Below, piece by piece: positions 16,959 through 24,896 of a DNA stretch of 33,200 bases. Source of the stretch: Bacteroidota bacterium (GTDB lineage: Bacteria; Bacteroidota; Ignavibacteria; SZUA-365). Positions within the stretch are counted from its first letter, which is position 1, and the number at the start of each line of letters is the position of its first letter. The DNA is taken from NCBI GenBank assembly GCA_003246455.1, contig QKAF01000027.1, positions 1 through 33,200 of the forward strand. Direction: 5' to 3'. A program made the position numbers and the translations under genes. Below the pieces are notes generated by a model. That model did no database searches, was not told the DNA's origin, and saw only the letters and a list, made by a program, of their open reading frames with translations.

Positions 16959-16987
16959 TTGAAATTTCGTGTTTTTCGAGATACATT
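16959..16987 (+). promoter_or_regulatory. Promoter of porV
   Basis: TTGAAA (16959-16964), a 17-nt spacer and TACATT (16982-16987), placed directly after the porU stop. The start site would be near 16994. This would let porV be made at a higher level than porU, which fits an abundant outer-membrane protein. Confidence 0.62.
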
Positions 16988-17022
16988 AACTGTTCTGTCT
17001 TCTAGGTATGATGAGGATTCAC

Positions 17023-18189
17023 ATGATTCGCAAGAGCAAAGCCTTTCTCTTCGCCGTTGCCGCAGGCTTGATGCTGCTGTCATTCGCCCAGGATGCAGCC
17101 GCCCAGACCAGCACGGCCGTTCCGTTCCTGCTGATTTCCCCGAGTTCGCGTAACAGCGCGATGGGTGAAGCCGGCGTCGCGATCGCCAACGATGTGTCGG
17201 CCGTGTTCTGGAACCCTGCCGGTCTCGGCTTCCAGAAGGGAATGGAACTCAGCCTCAACCACTCCAACTGGCTTCCGCAATTCCAGCAGAGTGATCTCTT
17301 TTTCGAGTATGCCAGCTACAAGATGGATCTTCCGTCGACCGGCGGTACGCTCGGCGCTGCCTTGACATATCTCAATCTCGGCGAATTCGAGCGCCGCGAT
17401 GAGGGAAACAACTCGCTCGGAACGTTCAAGAGCTACGAGATTGCGTTCACCACGGCGTACGGTACGCGTCTGGACGAGGATTTCTCGCTGGGTATCGGGC
17501 TTCGGCTCATCCACTCCAGCCTTTCGCAGGTCGGAACCGCGCGCGAGCAGGGATCGGGTACTGCGACCGCGGTCGCGGGCGACATCGGCGTGCTCTACCG
17601 TCCGTCGAAGCTCACGATCCCGTTCAGCGATACCGACATCGGCGGTCGCCTTTCTCTCGGCGCGTCGATCACCAACATCGGCCCCTCCATCAGCTATATC
17701 GATGAATCGCAGTCCGATCCGCTGCCGACGGCCCTGCGTCTCGGTTTCGCGTACGATATCGTGCATGAGAAATACAACACGCTCACCTGGACCACGGACG
17801 TTACCAAGCTGCTCGTGAGCCGTACCGACAAGATGGCGGATCCTTTCTACGAGGCCGTGTACAAGAGCTGGGAAGGCGGCAACGTGATCAACACGTTCAC
17901 GCTCGGCACCGGATTCGAGTACTGGTACTCGCAGCTCGTCGGCCTGCGCTTCGGATTCTTCCACGAGGATCCCAGCCAGGGTAACCGCCGCTTCCTCACC
18001 TTCGGCGCCGGCGTTCGCTACGATGTGTACGGATTCGATTTCAGCTATATCTCCACGGCGATTTCCGACGACGATACGCCGAGCCCGCTTTCCGAAACGC
18101 TCCGCTTCACGCTGACAGTGAACTGGGATCGCGGAACCGGACCGGCAGACGACGGCACGCGCATCCCGGCAGACGACGCCGCGAACTGA
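17023..18189 (+). CDS. porV: Type IX secretion system outer-membrane shuttle protein PorV
   Basis: A FadL-like barrel of the outer membrane that collects T9SS substrates from the translocon and hands them to PorU. The 388-residue product has a signal peptide (MIRKSKAFLFAVAAGLMLLS, cleaved near AAAQTS), then the PorV/PorQ hallmark AVPFLLISPSSRNSAMGEAG followed by AIANDVSAVFWNPAGLGF, and alternating barrel strands through to ETLRFTLTVNWD. I chose the ATG at 17023 because GAGGA precedes it at normal spacing and the signal peptide begins there; ATGs at 17008 and 17011 would add five or four residues. It follows porU by 69 nt, has its own promoter and ends before a strong hairpin. Confidence 0.93.
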   Translation: MIRKSKAFLFAVAAGLMLLSFAQDAAAQTSTAVPFLLISPSSRNSAMGEAGVAIANDVSAVFWNPAGLGFQKGMELSLNHSNWLPQFQQSDLFFEYASYKMDLPSTGGTLGAALTYLNLGEFERRDEGNNSLGTFKSYEIAFTTAYGTRLDEDFSLGIGLRLIHSSLSQVGTAREQGSGTATAVAGDIGVLYRPSKLTIPFSDTDIGGRLSLGASITNIGPSISYIDESQSDPLPTALRLGFAYDIVHEKYNTLTWTTDVTKLLVSRTDKMADPFYEAVYKSWEGGNVINTFTLGTGFEYWYSQLVGLRFGFFHEDPSQGNRRFLTFGAGVRYDVYGFDFSYISTAISDDDTPSPLSETLRFTLTVNWDRGTGPADDGTRIPADDAAN

Positions 18190-18231
18190 TCGCCTGTCCA
18201 CGTCTTCGCCCCATGGCAGACCTGACGAAAT

Positions 18232-18258
18232 GCTCACCCTCTGTTGAAGAGGGTGAGC
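18232..18258 (+). terminator. Strong hairpin after porV, probable terminator
   Basis: A perfect 11-bp stem (18232-18242 with 18248-18258) with a 5-nt loop lies 42 nt past the porV stop. Only CGTTTCT follows, not a full T run, so it may be a weak terminator or an mRNA-stabilising hairpin that keeps porV mRNA in excess over the downstream gene. Confidence 0.65.
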
Positions 18259-18309
18259 CGTTTCTACACCATCATTCGAGTATTGCCGATCATCCCAAGG
18301 GATAATTCA

Positions 18310-21300
18310 ATGTTCAGCATCCGGAACATCATCATCACGATCATTCTTTTTTCAGGTGCTGCGTCCATGCAGGCACAGCAGCCTGGCGTGACGCCGCGGT
18401 TGGACCACCGGTTCGCGCCGGTGTCCGGCGGCAGCGCGCAGGTACACTCCGTGCTCCCCGATACGGTGCGCGTTCTTGCGCTGATGGTGGATTTCCAGGA
18501 GGACGACGATACACGGACGAGCGGAAACGGGAAATTCGGATCCATTTATGAATACGACTACGGAACGGAGATCCTCGACCCTCTGCCGCACGACAGGAAC
18601 TACTTTCAGCAGCATCTGCTCTTCCTCGAAAACTACGTGCGCAAGGCGTCCGGCTGGAAGACGTTCCTGAAAGCCACGGTGCTCGACGGCATCGTCACCA
18701 TGCCGAAGAAACTCGGAGACTACACGTTCCGCAAGGGAGAATCCGAAAGTCCTGTTGCGCAGTTCACCGTCGATGCATGGACACTTGCCGCGCAGCAGTT
18801 TCCTGCGGCGGACTTCGGCTCCTACGACATGTTCGTGATTTTTCACGCCGGCCGCGGACGCGACGTTGATCTGACCAGCAGCTACGGTTACGATCCCACG
18901 CCGTTCGACATTCCCTCCCTCTCATTTACCATCGACAGTTATCGCCGTCTCCTCGGTCAGAGTTTCGACGGCATCGGCATGCCCGACGGTTCGCGGATCA
19001 CGAACTGTGCGGTCCTTCCCACAACCGACATCCGCGAAATACCGTACATCGATGGTTCCCGCGGCCTTCTCGAAATCACCATCAACGGGCTGCTTGCCGC
19101 GAGCTTCGGTACCTACGCGGGTCTGCCTGATCTCTTCGACACCGAGACCGGGCTGACGGGAATCGGGCGCTTCGGCCTGATGGACGGCGAGGGGATCTTC
19201 GCATACGGCGGGATCTGTCCCCCGGAGCCCTCTGCGTGGGAGAAGCAGCAGCTCGGATGGACCGTCGCGCGGGAAGCCTGGGCGGGGAAGCGCAATTATC
19301 TCCTGACGGCCTCCGATACGCTCTCCACGCGTGATGTGCTCAGGGTACCGATCACGAACCGGGAATACTGGCTGCTGGAAAACCGTCAGCGGGATCTCGG
19401 CGGCAACGGGCAGCTTGTCACCTTTGTGTCCGGCGGACAGGTGCAGCAGGTACGTTTCCCGAAAGACACCATCGGCTTCGAGAACAGCAATGTGCAGCAG
19501 CTCAAGGGCGTCATCATCGATGTCGAGGATTTCGACTGGGCGCTGCCCGGCGGACGCGTCATCGCGGACAACGCGGAGACGCGCATCAACGGCGGCGTGC
19601 TGGTCTGGCATATCGATGAGAATCTCATCGACGAGAATATCGCGACGAATACCGTCAACACCGGGCGGAAAATCAAGGGTGTCGATCTCGAGCAGGCGGG
19701 CGGACCCCAGGATATCGGAGTCGAAATCCAGACCGTGCTCGGTACGCAGACCGGTACGGGATCTCCGCTTGACTTCTGGACGCGGGACAACATTTCCCCC
19801 GTCTACAAGAACCGTTTCGACGCGTACTCGTCCCCGAATACCCGCGCCAACAGCGGCGCTTTCACCCACGTGACGATGGATAATTTTTCCGCCGCCGGGC
19901 CGATCATGACCGTCGATATCGCGCTCGGTGACAACACGGTCACTCCCGTCGAGGGATGGCCGGTGGACGTGAGCGCATACCTTCCTGCGGATGACATTCA
20001 TCCGGTGGTTCAGACCGCCGATCTTGACGGCGATGGGCAGCATGAACTCCTCGCCGCATATGGCAGGAGCAGCTCCCTGACCTTCGTCGCCGGCGTTCCG
20101 GGACTCGACGCACCACGCGACACGGTGTCCCTCTTCGTCTTCCGTCAGGACGGGCAGCCGTTCCTGGCGAAAAGCCCTCACGTCTTCACCGATCCGCTTG
20201 CCCGGTTCATGTATGCTCCGGCAGTCGGGGACTGGGACGGAGACGGGATCACGAATCTCGCCCTCGTCATGATGGACAGTCTGAGGACCCCGTCCCAGAA
20301 CTCGACCGCCAGCGCGCGGGTGTGGATCCTGCGTGCCCGCGATGATGACGGGGACGGCGGGTTCGACGTTCAGCAGCGTTTCGACTTTCTGGGAGAGGAC
20401 GGCGCGGTGCTCACGCCACCGGCCGTTGTCGCAGGCCGCCTGGTGTTCCGTGTCCGGGGTCCCCAGGAAGACACGGTGTATGTCGTGACGTCCGAAGTAA
20501 AGAAATTCACCCTCCAGCACACACGGTTTCCATTCCCGCCGGCAATCGCGGCGGATGCCAACTATTCCATCGTCGCGATGCAGGGCACACAGGTGCTGCT
20601 GACGGGTGATCAGCTCCGTCTCATGGATATTGAAACCGGCGCGGTGACCCCTCCGGTCATCGACGGCCTGCCGGCAACCTACTCGACCTGGCATCTGCCG
20701 GGGTTCGCTGCGGCCGGCGACATCGACGGAGACGGGACGCGTGAAGCCCTGGTTTCAGAAGAGAATGACCTGTCCGTCATCGGCCAGGACGGAAATACGC
20801 CGGCGACTGTTCGGGCAGGGGACGGAACGCGCATGGACCTGAGCGGCCTCAACCACATCGCGTTTGCCGACGGCGACGGCGACGGCCGGCTTGACGCCGT
20901 CATGAGCTGCGATGCGCGTCTCCTCGTGCTCAACTACAGCCTTTCTTCCATCGACAATTACCCGGCAGCGTACCCGGTGCGCTTCACGCTCGCAGCAGAC
21001 CTCGGCACCGGCCGCGGCCATGCCCTCTTCGGCGTGGGTCGCGATCAGGTCTGGCAGTTCAGTACCGGGGCGAGGCAGGCGGATGGATTTCCGATTCCAA
21101 TCCCGTCATCCGCCGACGTCGTGCTCTTTCCTTCGCGCGGCGGGAAACTCTCGGTGGCGGCCGCCTCGACCGACGGACACATCTATGTCTTCGAGACCGG
21201 CAACAACGTGACGGAGGATCAGCTGATCTGGCGTTCCAGAAACCGTGACGAACGCAATGCGTTTGCCGTGACGCAGGCTTTCATCGCGCCCGCACCGATC

Positions 21301-21588
21301 GAAGAATTTTTTCCGCTCGACCGCTGCTACAATTGGCCGAATCCCGTATACGACAAGGTCACCTATATCCGCCTGTACGTCGCGGATGATGCGACGGCCA
21401 CGATCAAGGTGTACGATCTCGCCGGCGACAAGGTGGATGAGCTGAACGCGCAGCTGGCCGGTGGGACAGACAACGACATCCCCTGGGATGTCTCCGACAT
21501 CCAGAGCGACACCTACCTGGCGCATGTGAAAGTCACCGCAGGCGGAAAAACCGGCGAGAAAATTATCAAGATTGCCGTCGTGAAATAG
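18310..21588 (+). CDS. T9SS-sorted protein with inactive M6 metalloprotease-like domain and FG-GAP-type repeats
   Basis: A 1092-residue secreted protein. After a signal peptide (ending SMQAQ) come M6 scaffold marks: VRVLALMVDFQEDDD, YDMFVIFHAGRGRD, GLPDLFDTETGLTG, GRFGLMDGEG, WEKQQLGW, REYWLLENRQ and VLVWHIDENLID. Where an active M6 enzyme has HEFGH before GLPD, this protein has ASFGT (residues 264-268, positions 19099-19113), so two zinc histidines and the catalytic glutamate are gone; only D274 remains. Calcium-type DxDGDG loops follow at about residues 571, 639, 802 and 854, as in FG-GAP/VCBS propellers. The last 90 residues (CYNWPNPVYDKVTY to the C-terminal KIIKIAVVK) are a type A T9SS sorting domain. 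The ATG at 18310 has AAGGGA seven nt upstream; a TTG at 18244 lies inside the hairpin loop and is rejected. Likely PorU/PorV cargo acting as a binding protein, not a protease. Confidence 0.85.
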   Translation: MFSIRNIIITIILFSGAASMQAQQPGVTPRLDHRFAPVSGGSAQVHSVLPDTVRVLALMVDFQEDDDTRTSGNGKFGSIYEYDYGTEILDPLPHDRNYFQQHLLFLENYVRKASGWKTFLKATVLDGIVTMPKKLGDYTFRKGESESPVAQFTVDAWTLAAQQFPAADFGSYDMFVIFHAGRGRDVDLTSSYGYDPTPFDIPSLSFTIDSYRRLLGQSFDGIGMPDGSRITNCAVLPTTDIREIPYIDGSRGLLEITINGLLAASFGTYAGLPDLFDTETGLTGIGRFGLMDGEGIFAYGGICPPEPSAWEKQQLGWTVAREAWAGKRNYLLTASDTLSTRDVLRVPITNREYWLLENRQRDLGGNGQLVTFVSGGQVQQVRFPKDTIGFENSNVQQLKGVIIDVEDFDWALPGGRVIADNAETRINGGVLVWHIDENLIDENIATNTVNTGRKIKGVDLEQAGGPQDIGVEIQTVLGTQTGTGSPLDFWTRDNISPVYKNRFDAYSSPNTRANSGAFTHVTMDNFSAAGPIMTVDIALGDNTVTPVEGWPVDVSAYLPADDIHPVVQTADLDGDGQHELLAAYGRSSSLTFVAGVPGLDAPRDTVSLFVFRQDGQPFLAKSPHVFTDPLARFMYAPAVGDWDGDGITNLALVMMDSLRTPSQNSTASARVWILRARDDDGDGGFDVQQRFDFLGEDGAVLTPPAVVAGRLVFRVRGPQEDTVYVVTSEVKKFTLQHTRFPFPPAIAADANYSIVAMQGTQVLLTGDQLRLMDIETGAVTPPVIDGLPATYSTWHLPGFAAAGDIDGDGTREALVSEENDLSVIGQDGNTPATVRAGDGTRMDLSGLNHIAFADGDGDGRLDAVMSCDARLLVLNYSLSSIDNYPAAYPVRFTLAADLGTGRGHALFGVGRDQVWQFSTGARQADGFPIPIPSSADVVLFPSRGGKLSVAAASTDGHIYVFETGNNVTEDQLIWRSRNRDERNAFAVTQAFIAPAPIEEFFPLDRCYNWPNPVYDKVTYIRLYVADDATATIKVYDLAGDKVDELNAQLAGGTDNDIPWDVSDIQSDTYLAHVKVTAGGKTGEKIIKIAVVK

Positions 21589-21643
21589 CGAGCAGACAGC
21601 GAACCGCGGCTCCTCGGTCTGTATCGCTGCATCGACGTCTTAA

Positions 21644-21683
21644 ATCTGACACACGAAGTCCATATCCGACATACGGAATCCAT
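21644..21683. repeat. Tandem imperfect 20-bp repeat before the peptidase-propeller-barrel gene
   Basis: Positions 21644-21663 and 21664-21683 match at 16 of 20 bases (ATCTGACACACGAAGTCCAT and ATCCGACATACGGAATCCAT). The second copy runs into the start codon and carries the GGA that would serve as ribosome-binding site. It could be a local duplication or a paired protein-binding site. Confidence 0.7.
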
Positions 21684-24600
21684 GATCCAGAGAACATACG
21701 CCCCCATTCTCATCGTCGCCTTTTTCCTCCTCGGCACCACTTCCGCGTTCGCGCAGCCGGACAATTACTCCGCGCCGGAAAAGGACTGGTATACGATTAC
21801 CACGAAGCACTTCTACGTTCATTTTCACGAGGGTGCCGAACGCACCGCCCGCGTGGCTGCGAAGATCGCCGAAGAGGTGTACGGTCCGGTGACCGCGTTA
21901 TACAATCACGAGCCGGACACACGCGTCAGTCTGATCATGAAAGATATTTCGGACTACTCGAACGGCGCGGCGTATTTCTTCAACAACAAGATCGAGATCT
22001 GGGCGTCGCCACTGGACTTCGAACTGCGCGGCACGCACAACTGGCTGCGAAACGTCATCGCCCACGAGTTCACCCATATCATCCAGATCCAGACGGCCAT
22101 GAAGTTCGGCCGGAGCGTCCCGGCCATCACCTTCCAGTGGTTCGGCTATGAGAAGGAACGCCGCAAGGACGTTCTTTACGGATTTCCGAATCTCCTTGTC
22201 TCTTATCCATTCCCCGGCGTCATCGTCCCGCCCTGGTTCGCCGAGGGCACGGCGCAGTTCCAGCGCGGCCTTCTCGGCTACGAGCACTGGGACGCGCACC
22301 GCGATATGATTCTCCGGAGCTATGTGCTCGCCGATTCCATGCTGAGCTGGGGCGAGATGAGCGCCTTTGGGAAAACCAGCCTCGGGAATGAGAGCGTGTA
22401 CAACGCGGGATACAATCTCACGCGCTACATCGCACAGAATTACGGCGAAGACAAACTGCCGGCGATCACCCGTGAGATGAGCAAGCCGTTCGTGTTCACC
22501 GTCGACGCCGCCATCAGCAACGTGCTGGGAAAGAGCGGGAAGGAACTGTACGCAGAGTGGGCCGCCTCGCTGAAGGACGAGTACGAGCAGCGCATCGCGC
22601 CCGTGCTGAATAACCGGACCGAAGGTGAGATCATCGCACAGGTCGGGTTCGGCAACTTCCATCCGGAGTGGTCGCCAGACGGCAGCAAGCTGGCGTATGT
22701 TTCCAACAAGACCTCGGACTTTTTCGGCCAGTCGGCCATCTACATCCGCGACAATGCCGGCGCGGAAGAGAAAACCGTAGCGCCGGGGGTCCGCTCGACG
22801 ATTTCCTGGTCGCCCGACGGCAGGAAGCTGGTGTATTCGAAGTACAACGATCCCTCCGTCTACGGGCATCTGTATTACGATCTGTATTCGTATGATCTTG
22901 ATACCGATACGGAAGAGCCCCTCACGCGGGGACTGCGCGCGTACAATCCCGCCTGGTCGCCGGACGGGAAATACATCACCTTTGCGTTCGTGGCGGACGG
23001 AACCGTGAACCTCGGGCTTGTCAATGCAGACGGAAGCGGTTTTCGGGCGCTGACCACCTTCACAAACGGGGAACAGGTATTCACCCCGAAGTGGGCGCCG
23101 GACGGCAGCTACATCGTGCTCGGGTATGCTGCCCGGACGAAGCGGCAGGTCGCCCGCGTGAAGCCTGACGGAAGCGGTTTCGAGGTCGTGATCGCCCATC
23201 TTCTGTATGACTGCCGCGATCCGCGCGTCACCGACGACGGAAGTGCGATCATTTACGCGTCCGACCGCGCGGGCATTTTCAACATCTACCGGCACGAGCT
23301 CACGGGAAACAGCCCTGACGCGCAGCTGACGAACGTCGTCGGCGGCGCATTCATGCCCGATGTCACACCGGGCGGCGACCTGGTGTTTGCGGACTACACC
23401 GCGAGCGGATACAAGATCTCGCTCCTGCGTGACGCCCGGCCGCTGGTTCTGCAGGGCAATGACTATCTGCCGTCGCGCATGTATTCTTCCCCGATTGCAT
23501 CGACCGGAGACTGGGACTGGGATGAACTCAACGCCTACGACGATACGCAGACACCGGAATACAAGACGCCCTTCTATGAACGCCTGTTCCAGAGCATGAT
23601 GTATTTCCCGACGATCCGGGTCGACGAATTCAATCCCGACAACAAGGGACTCGATCTGCTCAAGCCGGGACTCATGATGTACGGCACAGATGTGCTCAAT
23701 CGCCTGGAGTTTCTCGCCAGCGCCTCGATCAATCTCAAAGGGGAGCGCGACCTGTACCTCAATGTCACGTACCGCGACAAGCTTCCGCTGTTCAGCACGC
23801 TCGGCCTGTACCCGGACCTGTCCCTCGAAGTGTACAATGTGACCCGCAGCACCAGCACGGAAATCCCCTTTCCCCTCGACACTGTCGGCGTCGATGTCGA
23901 TTTCAACCTGCTCGCGTTCGCCGTCCGCCTCGGTCACAACATCGCGAGCAATCACATGCGGGTCGAGTTCGGATATACGCACAATCGCTACACGTCGACG
24001 ATCGGCCAGTTCCATCTTCCCGACAGCGACATCCCGGTGCCTGCATCGGACAACCTGTACCTTGTGGGCAACGATCTGAGCGCGTCGTTCCGCTACCGTC
24101 AGATGCTCCCGACACGTGACCGCGAGATCAATCCCGTCGGCCTGCGCTTCTCGCTCTTCTACAATTACGAATTCAACAACTACAATCCCGACGGCGACTA
24201 CGAGATCGATCCCAATTCGGGGATGCGGATCCCGCTGTTCACGGATTTCAATTTCCATCGCTTCGATGCGAACCTCCTTGCGGCGATGCCCCTGCCGTGG
24301 GGCGGACACACCCTGTCGATGCGGCTCCGCGGCGCAACGATCCTCGGCGAGGAAGTCGACGACTTCTTCAATTTCTATGCCGGGGGCATCACGGGCATGC
24401 AGGGATACACCTACTATGCGCTCGGCGGAAACGAACTGGCCAGCGCGCAGGTGACGTATCGCTTTCCGATCATCCCGAGCATGGATCTTCGCATCGGACA
24501 TATTTTCTTCGACAAGCTGTACGGCGGGGTGTTCTTCGACATCGGCGACGCCGTGATGGCCCCGGAGCAGTTCACTGCCACGGGACTGAAGAAAGACATC

Positions 24601-24783
24601 GGATTCGAACTCCGGCTCGAGAGTTTTTCTTTCTCGATGTATCCCACGCGCGTGTTCTTCAGCGGCGCATACGGCCTCGATGAATTCACCCGCACGTTCC
24701 AGCTCAGCAACGTGACATACGGCAAGGAGTGGCGCTGGTATTTCGGCGTGTTGTTCGGTTTCGACCTGACTGACGGATTCTGA
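21682..24783 (+). CDS. Gluzincin-like metallopeptidase / PD40 beta-propeller / outer-membrane barrel fusion
   Basis: A 1033-residue envelope protein. The signal peptide ends at SAFAQ. Residues about 30-315 resemble an M1-like (MA clan) peptidase: HEFTH at 128-132, with a downstream glutamate E188 in WFAEGTAQF as the probable third zinc ligand, so it may be active. Residues about 325-565 hold WD40-like PD40 repeats (FHPEWSPDGSKLAYVSN, TISWSPDGRKLVYSK, NPAWSPDGKYITFAF, FTPKWAPDGSYIVLGY). Residues about 640-1033 form a surface-antigen/BamA-like barrel with GGITGMQGYTYYALGGNE, near the position of the usual GG-RG-Y signature, and late strands to the C-terminal DLTDGF. Similar fusions are known in Bacteroidota, often annotated as Tol-like biopolymer transporters, but their function is undefined. 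The start at 21682 has CGGAATCC just upstream. It lies 93 nt after the T9SS cargo gene with no clear promoter, so co-transcription is likely. Confidence 0.83.
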   Translation: MIQRTYAPILIVAFFLLGTTSAFAQPDNYSAPEKDWYTITTKHFYVHFHEGAERTARVAAKIAEEVYGPVTALYNHEPDTRVSLIMKDISDYSNGAAYFFNNKIEIWASPLDFELRGTHNWLRNVIAHEFTHIIQIQTAMKFGRSVPAITFQWFGYEKERRKDVLYGFPNLLVSYPFPGVIVPPWFAEGTAQFQRGLLGYEHWDAHRDMILRSYVLADSMLSWGEMSAFGKTSLGNESVYNAGYNLTRYIAQNYGEDKLPAITREMSKPFVFTVDAAISNVLGKSGKELYAEWAASLKDEYEQRIAPVLNNRTEGEIIAQVGFGNFHPEWSPDGSKLAYVSNKTSDFFGQSAIYIRDNAGAEEKTVAPGVRSTISWSPDGRKLVYSKYNDPSVYGHLYYDLYSYDLDTDTEEPLTRGLRAYNPAWSPDGKYITFAFVADGTVNLGLVNADGSGFRALTTFTNGEQVFTPKWAPDGSYIVLGYAARTKRQVARVKPDGSGFEVVIAHLLYDCRDPRVTDDGSAIIYASDRAGIFNIYRHELTGNSPDAQLTNVVGGAFMPDVTPGGDLVFADYTASGYKISLLRDARPLVLQGNDYLPSRMYSSPIASTGDWDWDELNAYDDTQTPEYKTPFYERLFQSMMYFPTIRVDEFNPDNKGLDLLKPGLMMYGTDVLNRLEFLASASINLKGERDLYLNVTYRDKLPLFSTLGLYPDLSLEVYNVTRSTSTEIPFPLDTVGVDVDFNLLAFAVRLGHNIASNHMRVEFGYTHNRYTSTIGQFHLPDSDIPVPASDNLYLVGNDLSASFRYRQMLPTRDREINPVGLRFSLFYNYEFNNYNPDGDYEIDPNSGMRIPLFTDFNFHRFDANLLAAMPLPWGGHTLSMRLRGATILGEEVDDFFNFYAGGITGMQGYTYYALGGNELASAQVTYRFPIIPSMDLRIGHIFFDKLYGGVFFDIGDAVMAPEQFTATGLKKDIGFELRLESFSFSMYPTRVFFSGAYGLDEFTRTFQLSNVTYGKEWRWYFGVLFGFDLTDGF

Positions 24784-24806
24784 TGCGCGCGGGTCGACCG
24801 CGCGCA
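24784..24806 (+). terminator. GC hairpin immediately after a stop codon, possible terminator
   Basis: A perfect 9-bp stem (24784-24792 with 24798-24806) begins at the base after the TGA stop at 24781-24783. The loop is GTCGA and no T run follows, so Rho-independent termination is doubtful; transcript end protection is an alternative. Confidence 0.45.
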
Positions 24807-24830
24807 ATGCAGGCCTGCGATCACCGCACC

Positions 24831-24859
24831 TTGTTTTTCGGCCGATGAAATTCTATACT
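24831..24859 (+). promoter_or_regulatory. Promoter of the CHASE2/FecR-like gene pair
   Basis: TTGTTT (24831-24836), a 17-nt spacer and TATACT (24854-24859, five of six matches to TATAAT). The predicted start near 24866 gives a leader of about 30 nt. Confidence 0.6.
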
Positions 24860-24896
24860 GTGCCGTCACAGTCACGCAATAACCGCTGAAATATCC

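Noticed and set aside
15466-16986. A 506-codon minus-strand open frame
   Set aside because: Antisense to the catalytic and C-terminal parts of porU, which has clear family motifs on the plus strand.
18244-18309. Upstream TTG start for the M6-like gene
   Set aside because: It lies in the loop of a strong hairpin and would put 22 residues before a good signal peptide; ATG at 18310 has a proper ribosome-binding site.
21898-24807. A 969-codon open frame on the minus strand
   Set aside because: It is the antisense shadow of the peptidase-propeller-barrel gene. It lacks any domain, has Arg/Ala/Glu/Val-biased composition typical of GC-rich shadows, and the plus strand has a signal peptide and motifs.
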